Of a DNA stretch of 64,000 nt, positions 23,154 through 32,274 are shown piece by piece. Below the pieces are notes generated by a model that did no database searches, was not told where the DNA came from, and worked only from the letters and a program-made list of their open reading frames with translations. The translations under genes and the position numbers were made by a program. Source of the stretch: Arenibacter sp. ARW7G5Y1 (GTDB lineage Bacteria > Bacteroidota > Bacteroidia > Flavobacteriales > Flavobacteriaceae); contig NZ_QJJZ01000003.1 in assembly GCF_003201775.1 (NCBI RefSeq), positions 124,001 through 188,000 on the forward strand, given 5' to 3'. Position 1 is the first letter of the stretch. Each line of letters starts with the position of its first letter.

Positions 23154-24941
23154 TCAACGTTTACCGCCTTTACTTTTTAAGAACAACAGTTCCCTATCAA
23201 TGGCTTTCTCCACCATAGGGTATGCCAAAAGTAATTGATCATATAACCGTCCTATTTCCGGAAGGTTCCTATGGGTTTTACAGCCTATTGTGATCTTGTC
23301 CACAAGGGAATAAAGGTGATCGGCTTTCATCATGGAAAGTCCCGTTTTAACCTTATGGGCAGCAAACCCTAAACGATTAAAATTACCTTCGGGGATGTAG
23401 ACATTGGCCCTACCTATGAAATCGAGCATACTTTGTTTAAATAAGCCGATTAATTCTTCCAGAAGGTCTATTTCGCCCATACACTCTTCCAGTATATCTG
23501 CTAAGCTAACCTTCCAGGCTTCCTTATTTACAGTAAATTGGGCAAGTTCCCCAGCGGATTCATTTACTGGTTTGGACCTATGGTCCTTTTTGTATTTACA
23601 TAAAGTGGTAAGTAATTCGTCAGGGCTATAAGGTTTTAAGATATAATCGTCTATTCCAAGGGCATTGCATTTAATTTTGTCATTAATGGTGAAATCGCCG
23701 GTTAAGGCTACAATGGGTAAGCTCTTGATGTAATCATTGTTGGATTCCCTAATTATTTGAGTAATTTGAAAACCGTTCATTACCGGCATTCTAAGGTCCA
23801 TTAATACCAGGTCTACCTTGTGCTCCATTAGATAATCCATTCCGGCCAGGCCATTATCAGTTACATACACGGTACATCCCCAATTTTTTAAGCGCTGTTC
23901 TATTATTTTTTGAATAAGAATATTATCCTCAAAAACAAGGATGTGAAGGCCTTTTATAATTTTATCGGTTGTAGTTGTGCTGTCGGAATCTAGTAGGTAG
24001 CCAGATGTTTTGTTCTGTTTCCCTTTTTTATAGGGGATGGTGAACTTATAGGCACAACCATCTTCCAAGGTGGCCATGGTTGCCAAGGATCCATTTAAAA
24101 TTTGCAATATTCCCCTGACCATGGCAATGCCGATCCCCAAATCATTTGCATTGGGTTCTATATTAAATACATTGGCCTTTAGGTCGTTTTTTATGTTTCC
24201 GGTACGCAAATCCCTAATTTCAAAATCGAGTACCAGGTAATCCGTGTGCTGTCTACGGAGTTTAATTTTGAGAAGGATGTTTCCTTTGTCAATAAGTTTT
24301 ATCGAATTTCCTATAAGGGTGAGTAGGATTTGTGACAATTTGGACGGATCTCCCAAAAGGGTTTCTGGTATTTCCGTATCCAGATCTACCTCCAGATTAA
24401 CATCCTTGTTGATTATTAAGGTGTTGCATAGGTAAATGGTATCCTTTATAATACTGTGAAAATTAAAATCGATACTTTCAAACTTTTCCCTTCCAGAGGT
24501 AAGCTTGGTATATTCCAACAGTTCATTAATTATATCCAAAAGATTGTTGGAGGTGGTGGTAATGGAATTGAGTTGGGTAAGTTGCTCCGCAGTTATGTCG
24601 CCTTCCTTTAGCAGATCTATAGTCTCCAATATCCCGTTGATCGGGGATCTAATTTCATCCCCTACTTTTTCCAGAAGTCTTCCTTCTTCCCGCTTAGGTC
24701 TATTTTTTAACGGGATTGACAATTCCTTATTTCCAATGGCCGATTCAAAATCCTTGTAGTTTGTATTGGAGGGAGAAACTATAGGTTTTGGTCCAAGCAC
24801 TTTTTCCTCAAGACGATATTTAAAGGTCATAAAGGATTTTTTTAATAAAGAAGCTTCCTCCGAGGTCAATTCCTCAAATGAAAAATGATTTAGTTGACCT
24901 TCAAGATTAGTCAGATGGTTTAGTAGGTTGTTGGATTTCAA
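23154..24941 (-). CDS. Hybrid histidine kinase-like protein with degenerate kinase core, receiver and HPt domains
   Basis: The 595-residue protein has, in order, a coiled N-terminal region (1-85), a HisKA-like dimer (86-155), an HATPase-like domain (about 160-305), a receiver (330-450) and an HPt domain (470-560). The usual phosphoacceptor His of the H-box is Asp95 (GDEIRSP in place of HEIRTP). The N-box keeps Asn212 (GNSIK), but the G1 region reads RDLRTGN instead of DxGxG. The receiver is intact, with Glu338-Asp339, Asp382 (MDLRMP), Thr414 and Lys436. The HPt has His529 in AAHKVKTG. It therefore probably does not autophosphorylate and may act as a relay or scaffold for another kinase. No membrane segment or sensor is present. 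Confidence 0.85.
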   Translation of the reverse strand: MKSNNLLNHLTNLEGQLNHFSFEELTSEEASLLKKSFMTFKYRLEEKVLGPKPIVSPSNTNYKDFESAIGNKELSIPLKNRPKREEGRLLEKVGDEIRSPINGILETIDLLKEGDITAEQLTQLNSITTTSNNLLDIINELLEYTKLTSGREKFESIDFNFHSIIKDTIYLCNTLIINKDVNLEVDLDTEIPETLLGDPSKLSQILLTLIGNSIKLIDKGNILLKIKLRRQHTDYLVLDFEIRDLRTGNIKNDLKANVFNIEPNANDLGIGIAMVRGILQILNGSLATMATLEDGCAYKFTIPYKKGKQNKTSGYLLDSDSTTTTDKIIKGLHILVFEDNILIQKIIEQRLKNWGCTVYVTDNGLAGMDYLMEHKVDLVLMDLRMPVMNGFQITQIIRESNNDYIKSLPIVALTGDFTINDKIKCNALGIDDYILKPYSPDELLTTLCKYKKDHRSKPVNESAGELAQFTVNKEAWKVSLADILEECMGEIDLLEELIGLFKQSMLDFIGRANVYIPEGNFNRLGFAAHKVKTGLSMMKADHLYSLVDKITIGCKTHRNLPEIGRLYDQLLLAYPMVEKAIDRELLFLKSKGGKR

Positions 24942-25068
24942 TTTATATTGGTTTGGGTTCTGAAAGTCTAAAACTCCCCTTTTAAAGTGCGGTTTACAAT
25001 TAAATGTTATCTAGGCTTCATTTTATGTTGTCAAATGCCGTTATTTGTATGTATCAAACCTTAGCAGT

Positions 25069-26358
25069 ATGAAGCATTTTATCGGATTTATATGTATTTT
25101 GGCGATTGTTGCCTGTAAGGAAAAACAAGAAAAACCTACAGAGTCGGTAGAAGAAAAAGCAGCACGTATACACCGTGACATTATCACCATAGATACCCAT
25201 GTGGATATTAATGTATCCAATTTTACCGATGCCGTAAATTATACCCAGAAATTGGACAATCAGGTAAATCTTCCAAAACTTGAAAGCGGAGGTTTGGACG
25301 TTCCATGGTTGATAGTCTATACTGGTCAGGGCGACCTAACCGAAGACGGGTATGCCAAGGCAAAGGAAAACGCCATGGCAAAGTTTGATGCCATACATAG
25401 ATTGTGTAAGGAGATAGCGCCGGAAGAGATATCATTGGCCTATACTTCCAAAGATGTTCGGCAAATTATAGGATCGGGCAAGAAAGTGGCCATGATAGGT
25501 GTGGAAAATGCCTATCCCATAGGGGAAGACATTTCGGAATTTGAAAACTATCATAATTTAGGGGCAAGATATATTTCCCTTTCCCACAATGGGCATAGCC
25601 AGTTTTGCGATTCCAATACGGGGGAGGCCGATGGGGTATGGTTGCACAATGGACTTAGTGAGCTTGGTAAAACGGCCGTAAAGGAAATGAATAGGTTGGG
25701 GATAATGATCGATGTATCCCATGTATCCAAAGAATCCATGAAGCAAATGATAGCCTTGTCCGAAGCTCCAATTATAGCTTCCCATTCTTCTGCAAGGGCA
25801 TTGTGCAACCATAGTAGGAATTTGGACGATGAACAATTGTTGCTAATGAAGGAAAATGGAGGCGTTGTACAGGCAGTTGCCTTTAGTTCCTATTTGAATA
25901 CGGAAAAGCATGAGGCCTATGAAGCTTATTTAAAAGACGTCTATAAAGAGGTAGCAGATTCCCTGGGGATAGATTGGTATGCCAATGGCGAGCTTGCCGA
26001 TCTTACAGAGGCAAAGAAAAACGCCTTTATGGAGAATTATCCCAAAGTTGTACGTTTGGCCAAGGGCAAGGTTGCCAAGAGGAAAGATAGGCCACAGCCC
26101 GTGGGGGTGAGCGACCTGGTGGACCATATAGATTATATGGTAAACTTAATTGGCATTGAACATGTTGGAATCAGCTCCGACTTCGATGGAGGTGGAGGCA
26201 TTGCTGGATGGAGGGATGCATCCGAAACCCCCAATGTAACCCTGGAGTTGGTAAAAAGAGGTTATTCCGAAGAGGAAATTGCCCAACTCTGGGGAGGCAA
26301 TTTACTACGGGTATTGGATCAGGTACAGGAGGTGGCGAAAACGTATTCCGTTAACTAA
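25069..26358 (+). CDS. M19-family membrane dipeptidase, lipoprotein
   Basis: The 429-residue product starts with a lipoprotein signal ending AIVAC. The metallo-dipeptidase fold shows IDTHVDIN near residue 45 (metal-binding HxD), MIGVENAYPI, ISLSHNGHSQFCD and IDVSHVSKESM in the middle. ASHSSARALCNHSRNLDD supplies further conserved His and Arg, and GISSDFDGGGG the final Asp. It should cleave dipeptides (also D-amino-acid-containing ones) in the envelope. An upstream ATG at 25045 is in frame, but the signal peptide begins properly at MKHFIGFI. It converges on and overlaps the thioesterase gene by 4 bp. Confidence 0.9.
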   Translation: MKHFIGFICILAIVACKEKQEKPTESVEEKAARIHRDIITIDTHVDINVSNFTDAVNYTQKLDNQVNLPKLESGGLDVPWLIVYTGQGDLTEDGYAKAKENAMAKFDAIHRLCKEIAPEEISLAYTSKDVRQIIGSGKKVAMIGVENAYPIGEDISEFENYHNLGARYISLSHNGHSQFCDSNTGEADGVWLHNGLSELGKTAVKEMNRLGIMIDVSHVSKESMKQMIALSEAPIIASHSSARALCNHSRNLDDEQLLLMKENGGVVQAVAFSSYLNTEKHEAYEAYLKDVYKEVADSLGIDWYANGELADLTEAKKNAFMENYPKVVRLAKGKVAKRKDRPQPVGVSDLVDHIDYMVNLIGIEHVGISSDFDGGGGIAGWRDASETPNVTLELVKRGYSEEEIAQLWGGNLLRVLDQVQEVAKTYSVN

Positions 26359-26750
26359 ACCTCCGAAGCCAAACGGTCCCTTACAAATTCAATTCTGGTT
26401 TTTCCATGTGGTTTTGGTTTTCCATCTGCCCCTAGATTTACCATTATAATATTGTCTACCGTTACAATAGTTTCCCGGGTCATTTTGTTACGAACCTCAC
26501 AGTTAAGGGTCAGGGAGGTCTTTCCAAATTTGACCACGTCTATGCCTATTTCAACTATATCACCTTTTAATGCAGTGCTCATAAAGTTTATTTCGGACAT
26601 ATACTTGGTAACTACCCTTTTGTTTTCCAATTGTATAATGCTATAGAGCGCGGCTTCCTCGTCTATCCAAGCAAGTAATTTGCCTCCAAATAGAGTACCA
26701 TTGGCGTTCAAATCCTCTGGTTTTACCCATTTTCTTGTATGAAATCTCAT
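26355..26750 (-). CDS. Acyl-CoA thioesterase, hotdog fold
   Basis: The 131-residue protein is a YciA/BACH-type hotdog thioesterase. It has NANGTLFGGKLLAWIDEEAA near residues 15-34, where the Asn and Gly loop and the acidic Asp-Glu are typical, and KYMSEINFMSTALKGD afterwards. These enzymes hydrolyse fatty acyl-CoA to free acid and CoA. A TAATTTTG box lies 19 bp upstream. The stop overlaps the convergent dipeptidase stop by 4 bp. The substrate chain length is not visible. Confidence 0.88.
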   Translation of the reverse strand: MRFHTRKWVKPEDLNANGTLFGGKLLAWIDEEAALYSIIQLENKRVVTKYMSEINFMSTALKGDIVEIGIDVVKFGKTSLTLNCEVRNKMTRETIVTVDNIIMVNLGADGKPKPHGKTRIEFVRDRLASEV

Positions 26751-26769
26751 AGTATCTAATATTTTTCAG

Positions 26770-26777
26770 CAAAATTA
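26770..26777 (-). promoter_or_regulatory. -7 box TAATTTTG of the thioesterase gene
   Basis: This exact match to TAnnTTTG lies 19 bp upstream of the start codon. No TTG at -33 was found. Confidence 0.45.
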
Positions 26778-27111
26778 GCAAAGAAATTTGCCCTAATGCA
26801 CTCCTCCAAGAGAAATGTAAACCGATTTAGGTAAATCTAAATTACATCCTAATTTTTTGTTCAATTTGGGAATTAATACGGGTTATAATCATTAGATTCC
26901 TATAATCCACAGTTACCATTTCAATAGGAATATTCCTAAATGGGTTGTGGTCCAATTATTATGGTGGATAGTTGAACTTATTGCTTATTCGATATTTTCA
27001 AGGTTTTGGCACCCGTTTAAAGTATCACTGTTCATAACCTCGTTAAAAACTATATGGAATTGGCCCATTAGTACAAATGCTAATACCTACCTTTATAAAA
27101 ACACCAATGAT

Positions 27112-27525
27112 ATGAGCGATAGGTCCCATAGTCTTTTGGAAATTCGTCCTATAATCCCTTCAGCCAAAGTAACGGAAAATATGAGCAGTGATGAGAGGTT
27201 TCAGAACCAAACCTTACGTCCTGTAATTAAAATGCAAAACGCCTTACTTCTCTTGGTTTTTCAGAATTACATCGCTAAGCACAAAAATAGTTTTTATGGG
27301 CTTGGGCAGAACAAACGACTCATTTTCATAGAAAATGCGATCCAAAAGGACATTAAGTTTAGAAATTCGCTTAAAGGCATTATCATAGGGCAATTTACTG
27401 CGGAGGAGTATGAACTGTACATACTTAATTCCTCCTCTTTAAACAAACGCATGATGCAAATGGTCATTGAGCGTATTAAGGATCAGGTTCAATTTTTTGA
27501 AAAAGCCTCGCTTCAAGCAGTATAG
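27112..27525 (+). CDS. Conserved protein of unknown function (sometimes labelled glyoxalase in Flavobacteriaceae)
   Basis: The chosen start (MSDRSHSLLE) gives 137 residues. A longer frame from 26947 adds a hydrophobic N-terminus unlike the family, and I consider it untranslated. The body has DERFQNQTLRPVIKMQNALL near 37-56, a motif I remember from many flavobacterial proteins of this length, then QNKRLIFIENAIQKDIKFRN and QFTAEEYELY. No glyoxalase metal ligands were recognised, so the name used in databases is probably wrong. It is helical and cytoplasmic. Function is unknown. Confidence 0.7.
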   Translation: MSDRSHSLLEIRPIIPSAKVTENMSSDERFQNQTLRPVIKMQNALLLLVFQNYIAKHKNSFYGLGQNKRLIFIENAIQKDIKFRNSLKGIIIGQFTAEEYELYILNSSSLNKRMMQMVIERIKDQVQFFEKASLQAV

Positions 27526-27530
27526 TACTT

Positions 27531-28220
27531 TTATTCCACCAGTGATTCCCCATTGAGGTTGGTGGTAAGTATGTCGCTCATCAGGTTGAAATAAGGCCTT
27601 ATCTCTTGGTAAGCAGAGTCCACATTCGCCATAAAATCGGGCGACATAACTTCCTTGTCGGAAAAATTCTTCACAAATATGAATTGTTTTTTTTTGATCA
27701 GATCAATATTGGGATGGTCTTTATGGAAGCCCGAGGGAGCGGTTTTTAATTCATCACCTTGCATTCCGCCCCAGACTTCCTTAAAACTTTTCTGGTTCAT
27801 TATAGTGCGTATTTCGGTGGCATCGGTTTCAAACTCCTTCCTAATTCTAAGGAGGTCTTCCTTGTTGGGACCCCAAAACCCCACGGCAATAAAAGTTTCA
27901 TTGGGTTTTAACCGCAGATAGTAGCCGCCCCTCAGCCGTTGGCCAGCCCTGGAATAGGACCCGGCAAAATGGGTCTTGTAGGGTGTTTTGTCCTTGGAGA
28001 AGCGGACATCCCGATAGATACGAAACATCTTTAATTTTTCAATGTCGTCATGAGCCTTCAATTTATCCATTAACGCGGTATAAAAACCCTTGACCTCGGT
28101 TTCCAGCGCCTTGAATTCGGTTTTGTGCTCCGTAAACCATTCCCTGGAATTGTTTTTTTTTAGATTTTCCAAAAATTGAAATACATCTTTCGTAATTAGC
28201 TGCTGTTGTATACGACTCAT
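27531..28220 (-). CDS. DUF2461 family protein
   Basis: The 229-residue protein contains the DUF2461 hallmarks: FLENLKKNNSREWFTEHK near residue 16, then RIYRDVRFSKDKTPYKTH near 68 and GGYYLRLKPNETFIAVGFWG near 98. The N-terminal motif and the R-x-Y-RDvRFsKDK core are strongly conserved across bacteria, but the function is not known. It has no membrane segment and is divergent from the cysE operon. It may be read from the other side of the 28233-28261 palindrome. Confidence 0.88.
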   Translation of the reverse strand: MSRIQQQLITKDVFQFLENLKKNNSREWFTEHKTEFKALETEVKGFYTALMDKLKAHDDIEKLKMFRIYRDVRFSKDKTPYKTHFAGSYSRAGQRLRGGYYLRLKPNETFIAVGFWGPNKEDLLRIRKEFETDATEIRTIMNQKSFKEVWGGMQGDELKTAPSGFHKDHPNIDLIKKKQFIFVKNFSDKEVMSPDFMANVDSAYQEIRPYFNLMSDILTTNLNGESLVE

Positions 28221-28235
28221 AACACATTATCTTTG
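28206..28235 (+). promoter_or_regulatory. Complete promoter of cysE-cysM
   Basis: TTG (28206-28208) and TATCTTTG (28228-28235) are separated by 19 bp, which is the ideal Bacteroidota spacing. The predicted start site is near 28240, about 70 bp before the cysE start codon. Confidence 0.8.
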
Positions 28236-28261
28236 TGCTAAAGTTAACCAATTTAGCACAA
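28233..28261. promoter_or_regulatory. Palindromic operator candidate over the cysE-cysM start site
   Basis: TTGTGCTAAA (28233-28242) and TTTAGCACAA (28252-28261) form a perfect 10-bp inverted repeat with a 9-bp centre. The left arm overlaps the end of the -7 box and the centre covers the expected start site. A repressor bound here would block initiation. Confidence 0.6.
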
Positions 28262-28311
28262 GCTGATTTTGAAATAATGGTTAATTTTGAATGTATAATC
28301 AAAAAGTGCAA

Positions 28312-29106
28312 ATGGATAAAGCATCTATAATAAAGAATATTAAGGAACATAAAAATCAGCCTAACCTGAGGTTTGAACTTAAGGAAAGGACTGAGCTGTT
28401 TACCAATCGTTTGTTTTACACCCTGTTCGATATAGATACACCGGTAGATGAAAATCTGGATCTATTGGAAAAGGAATTTGATGCATTGGTAGACCTGGCC
28501 TGTTGGCAGGTAGACAAACCCTGCCAAAGGATTTGGGCAAATTATGTGGTGCGACTACCGGAAATTCTGGAAAAATTGAATCTGGATGCCGAGGCCATTG
28601 TCAATTGCGATCCCGCTTCCCTATCCATAGAAGAAGTATATATGGCCTATCCCGGTTTTTATGCCATTGCCATTTACAGGCTGGCCCATGAACTTTATAT
28701 TGATGGCTTTCCCTTGGTTCCCAGATTAATGACAGAATACGCCCATAGACAGACGGGTGTGGACATTAACCCAGGTGCGCAAATAGGAAATTCTTTTTTC
28801 ATTGATCATGCCACAGGGGTGGTCATAGGTGAAACAGCGGTAATAAAAAATAATGTAAAAATCTACCAGGGAGTAACCCTGGGAGCTTTATATGTTGCCA
28901 AAAAATTGCAGAAAACAAAACGTCATCCCACCATTGAAAACAACGTTACTATCTATGCCAATGCCACTATTCTAGGAGGGGATACGGTAATTGGAGAGAA
29001 TTCCATAATTGGAGGAAATGCATGGTTAACAGAATCGGTGCCTGCCAACTCCACAGTCTATCATTCTCCAGTAATCAAAATAAAAACACTTCCACATGTC
29101 TCATAG
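28312..29106 (+). CDS. cysE: Serine O-acetyltransferase
   Basis: The 264-residue product makes O-acetylserine from serine and acetyl-CoA, the first step of cysteine synthesis. The C-terminal half is a left-handed beta-helix with [20 protein letters not shown], the catalytic His-Asp region and later [20 protein letters not shown]. The N-terminal half is helical and longer than minimal EpsC types, so the oligomer may be CysE-like. The ATG at 28312 ([10 protein letters not shown]) is preferred to 28291 because it fits the promoter and family start. It overlaps cysM by 11 bp, so the two are translationally coupled. Confidence 0.93.
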   Translation: MDKASIIKNIKEHKNQPNLRFELKERTELFTNRLFYTLFDIDTPVDENLDLLEKEFDALVDLACWQVDKPCQRIWANYVVRLPEILEKLNLDAEAIVNCDPASLSIEEVYMAYPGFYAIAIYRLAHELYIDGFPLVPRLMTEYAHRQTGVDINPGAQIGNSFFIDHATGVVIGETAVIKNNVKIYQGVTLGALYVAKKLQKTKRHPTIENNVTIYANATILGGDTVIGENSIIGGNAWLTESVPANSTVYHSPVIKIKTLPHVS

Positions 29107-29980
29107 TATTTTGGATATTATAGGGAATACTCCCTTGGTAATATCAAAAGTTATCAATACCAATCCCAAGGTTAAACTTTTTTTTAAATTGGAGGGTAAC
29201 AATCCCGGAGGTAGCGTTAAGGACCGGGCCGCCCTCAATATGATAAAGGAAGGTTTGGAAAGGGGCGATTTTGATGTAGACTCCAAACTGATAGAAGCAA
29301 CCAGTGGAAACACGGGAATTGCGCTGGCCATGATAGCTGGAATTTATGGCTTGGATATAGAATTGGTAATGCCGGAAAATTCCACCAAGGAAAGGGTACA
29401 GACCATGAGGGCCTATGGCGCCAAGGTAACCCTCACCCCTGCCGATGTAGGCATTGAAGGTGCAAGGGATTATGCCGAGTTGAAGGTAAAGGAAGAAGGT
29501 TACATCATGATCAACCAGTTCTCCAATGATGATAATTGGAAGGCGCATTACAAGAGTACCGGTCCTGAAATTTGGAGGGATACCCAAGGGGAAATAACCC
29601 ATTTTGTGTCGTCCATGGGCACTACCGGGACTATAATGGGGACATCCACTTTTTTGAAGGAAAATAATTCCAGAATTCAAATTGTGGGGGTGCAACCTGC
29701 CGACGAGGCCAAAATACCAGGGATTCGCAAATGGCCCCAGGAATATCTTCCTAAAATATTTGATCCCACGAAAGTGGATACTGTTATGGAGGTTAACGAG
29801 CAGGAAGCTAGGGATATGGCGAAGCGTTTGGCCAAGGAAGAAGGTATTTTTGCAGGTATGAGCAGTGGTGGCGCTGCCGCTGCCGCAGTAAAATTGGCCG
29901 AAAGTCTGGAAGAAGGAATAGTTGTTTCCATTGTGTGCGACCGTGGCGACCGATATCTTTCCTCCGATCTGTTCGATTAA
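29096..29980 (+). CDS. cysM: O-acetylserine sulfhydrylase B (cysteine synthase)
   Basis: The 294-residue PLP enzyme uses O-acetylserine from CysE plus sulfide or thiosulfate to make cysteine. The PLP-binding Lys42 lies in [12 protein letters not shown]. The substrate loop [12 protein letters not shown] and the phosphate-binding GTTGTIMG follow. The length fits CysM (about 295) rather than CysK. It overlaps cysE by 11 bp, and both share the palindrome-covered promoter, so sulfur supply may set their expression. The next gene is convergent. Confidence 0.95.
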   Translation: MSHSILDIIGNTPLVISKVINTNPKVKLFFKLEGNNPGGSVKDRAALNMIKEGLERGDFDVDSKLIEATSGNTGIALAMIAGIYGLDIELVMPENSTKERVQTMRAYGAKVTLTPADVGIEGARDYAELKVKEEGYIMINQFSNDDNWKAHYKSTGPEIWRDTQGEITHFVSSMGTTGTIMGTSTFLKENNSRIQIVGVQPADEAKIPGIRKWPQEYLPKIFDPTKVDTVMEVNEQEARDMAKRLAKEEGIFAGMSSGGAAAAAVKLAESLEEGIVVSIVCDRGDRYLSSDLFD

Positions 29981-30001
29981 AGGGAAGCATTAGGTTCCAA
30001 T

Positions 30002-31096
30002 TTACAGCCATCCCTTCTTTTTAAAATAAAATAGAAGGCCTATAAAGATTGCAATCATGAGCCCCCAAACATAGAAATACCCATTGGGGTACTTTAATTC
30101 TGGGATATATTCAAAATTCATTCCATATACCCCAACAATAAAAGTAAGGGGGATGAAAATAGTGGCCATTATGGTCAGTACCTTCATCACCTCGTTCATT
30201 TTATTGCTCATATTGCTCATATACATTTCCATGAGGCTCATGGACATCTCCCTTAATATATTTAGACTTTCGTTTATTTCTATACAATGGTCCAAGGCAT
30301 CCCGTAAAAACAACTGGGTGTCTTTTGTAATCAGGACGTGTTCACTATCTATCAATTTATGGATCAACTCCTTCATAGGGTAGATATATCTTCTAATCCT
30401 CAGGACTTCTTTCTTCAGGTCTTGGACGGCATGGGCTGTTTTTGGAGTGGGGTTTTCATAAACTTCTTCCTCCAAGGCGTCTATTTTGTGGTTAATGTTT
30501 TCCAGAACCACAAAATAATTATCTATAATGGCGTCCAAAAGAGTGAAAAACAAATAGTCCGCAGGCTTGCTTCTTATTCGTCCGGTTTTGGCTCTTATCC
30601 TATCCCTGATACTATTGAAAACATCGTCCTGCATTTCCTGAAAAATGAGAACCGTATTCTTCATTAAAACAATGGCCACATGTTCGGTCACCATTTCATT
30701 GTTCCCATCCAAATAAAGCATTTTAAAAGCCCCAAAAATGTAGTTGCCGTATTCATCGATCTTTGGTCGCTGATGGGTGTTTACGGCATCCTCCATAGTA
30801 AGGGGGTTCAAGGAAAAGGCTTTTCCTAGGTTCTCTATAAACTTTTCATCACTTATTCCAATAACATTGATCCAGGAAATTGAGGGCGATTCCTGGAAGG
30901 CAACGATCTTGTTAAAACTCTCGGTGGAGTAAGCATCATACCCTGATTCCAAAACGCCATTTTCATCGTACTCCATTACGTTTACAGTACTCTTGGCTCC
31001 TTCCCTATTACCTAGGTAGGTTACGGTTCCCGGAGCCTTCCCGGTTTTGGCAAGTCTTTTTGACTGTCTTTTATGTGTGGATTTTTTTTTGGTCAT
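30002..31096 (-). CDS. corA: CorA-type magnesium/cobalt transporter
   Basis: The 364-residue protein has the CorA layout. A large N-terminal cytoplasmic domain (about 1-290) is followed by two C-terminal membrane segments, with the signature YGMNFEY at their junction and a basic cytoplasmic end (KKKGWL). The first segment is VLTIMATIFIPLTFIVGVYG and the second begins YVWGLMIAIFIGLL. It assembles as a pentamer that lets Mg2+ into the cell. It is monocistronic and convergent with cysM. No riboswitch-like leader was recognised in the 140-bp gap upstream. Confidence 0.94.
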   Translation of the reverse strand: MTKKKSTHKRQSKRLAKTGKAPGTVTYLGNREGAKSTVNVMEYDENGVLESGYDAYSTESFNKIVAFQESPSISWINVIGISDEKFIENLGKAFSLNPLTMEDAVNTHQRPKIDEYGNYIFGAFKMLYLDGNNEMVTEHVAIVLMKNTVLIFQEMQDDVFNSIRDRIRAKTGRIRSKPADYLFFTLLDAIIDNYFVVLENINHKIDALEEEVYENPTPKTAHAVQDLKKEVLRIRRYIYPMKELIHKLIDSEHVLITKDTQLFLRDALDHCIEINESLNILREMSMSLMEMYMSNMSNKMNEVMKVLTIMATIFIPLTFIVGVYGMNFEYIPELKYPNGYFYVWGLMIAIFIGLLFYFKKKGWL

Positions 31097-31236
31097 TGGT
31101 TGGAATCTTAATAATACCCTTGCTGAAATTATGTTGTTGCTACTAATTTATGCATTCCAGCCCGTCCATGAATGAACTCCTTGAAAAATTACCTAATTTT
31201 TTTTGGGTTTTTCTTTCGTAGGAAATGGGATTGCCA

Positions 31237-32022
31237 CTAATGGAACTGTAGATCATTTAACACCAGTCCGGATCCTGGGGCAACATAGGTTAGTAAAGTA
31301 TTGTTATCCTTTTTCAAAGATTCTTTAATGTCCATTGCAGTAAGTTCTCCCTTGCCAACCTGAATCAAAGCCCCCATAATCATCCTAATCTGATACCGCA
31401 TAAAACCTTCCCCCGTAATATGCAGGGCGTAACTTGCCTCAGGGAAAAAATTGGCCTTTAAGAGTTCATTCTCTTTTATGATACACGATTCTATGGTCCG
31501 TACCACTTTGGTGTTGGGTTGTAGTCGGGCCGTATACGACGAAAAATCATGGGTACCAATAAATATCTGGGCACAATCCGACATTAAATCCAGATCCAGT
31601 TCGTCTATAATGTTTGCTAAAAAGGGCGCACAAAAGGGATGGTTTTTTTGTCCAAAGGAAAAGAGATAAACATATTCCTTTAGTTTACTTTCTTGGATGA
31701 TATTGAAGTTTCTATCGACCTGTTCTATACTGATGATACGGATGTCCGGGGGTAGGTTTACATTAAATTCATGCATAAACTCCCGAAGGTTCTCCAAGGG
31801 ATCCTTATCCAGGAATAGTTCAAAGGCCGTGTTTAGGGCCGATACTTTGGCATCTGTACGTCCGGCACCCAAGACTTTGAATTTGGAATTGGGCAAAACA
31901 AATTTTAAGGTCTTTACCAACATACCCTCCACCGTCTTTTGATCGGGTTGCTTTTGCCAACCGCTGTAACGGAAGCCCAAAAATTGAAGGTGGATTAAAT
32001 AGTAAAAACGGGGTGTTTTCAT
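31237..32022 (-). CDS. truA: tRNA pseudouridine synthase A
   Basis: The 261-residue enzyme modifies U38-U40 in tRNA anticodon arms. The catalytic Asp57 stands in AGRTDAKVSA. Other TruA marks are FLGFRYSGWQKQP near residue 14 and the later EGFMRYQIRMIMGALIQVG. The length is normal. A TATCTTTG box lies 43 bp upstream. The neighbour corA is in the same orientation but separated by 140 bp, so they are probably independent. Confidence 0.95.
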   Translation of the reverse strand: MKTPRFYYLIHLQFLGFRYSGWQKQPDQKTVEGMLVKTLKFVLPNSKFKVLGAGRTDAKVSALNTAFELFLDKDPLENLREFMHEFNVNLPPDIRIISIEQVDRNFNIIQESKLKEYVYLFSFGQKNHPFCAPFLANIIDELDLDLMSDCAQIFIGTHDFSSYTARLQPNTKVVRTIESCIIKENELLKANFFPEASYALHITGEGFMRYQIRMIMGALIQVGKGELTAMDIKESLKKDNNTLLTYVAPGSGLVLNDLQFH

Positions 32023-32065
32023 TTTATTCTATATGTTGTTTTATCAAATCCTAAGAAAACCTAGG

Positions 32066-32073
32066 CAAAGATA
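32066..32073 (-). promoter_or_regulatory. -7 box TATCTTTG of truA
   Basis: This exact TAnnTTTG match lies 43 bp before the start codon. The -33 half is not clear. Confidence 0.45.
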
Positions 32074-32274
32074 GGTAAGGAAGATCGGTTTTAGGATTGA
32101 TCCCTGAATGCATTTAAAAATATATTTGGCATGAGTTCATCGTACTTTTCGGTACTTCGTCCGAGCCCCCTTTTTTCTATCTTAAATTTCTATATGTTCA
32201 ACGAAATTTTGTTTAACGAATATGATTTTAGTTGTAATTATGTTGAAAATTATCCGAAATCTTAAACCTTAATT

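Noticed and set aside
26947-27111. N-terminal extension of the 137-residue conserved protein
   Set aside because: The extra 55 residues are hydrophobic and unlike the family, and the ATG at 27112 begins the conserved part.
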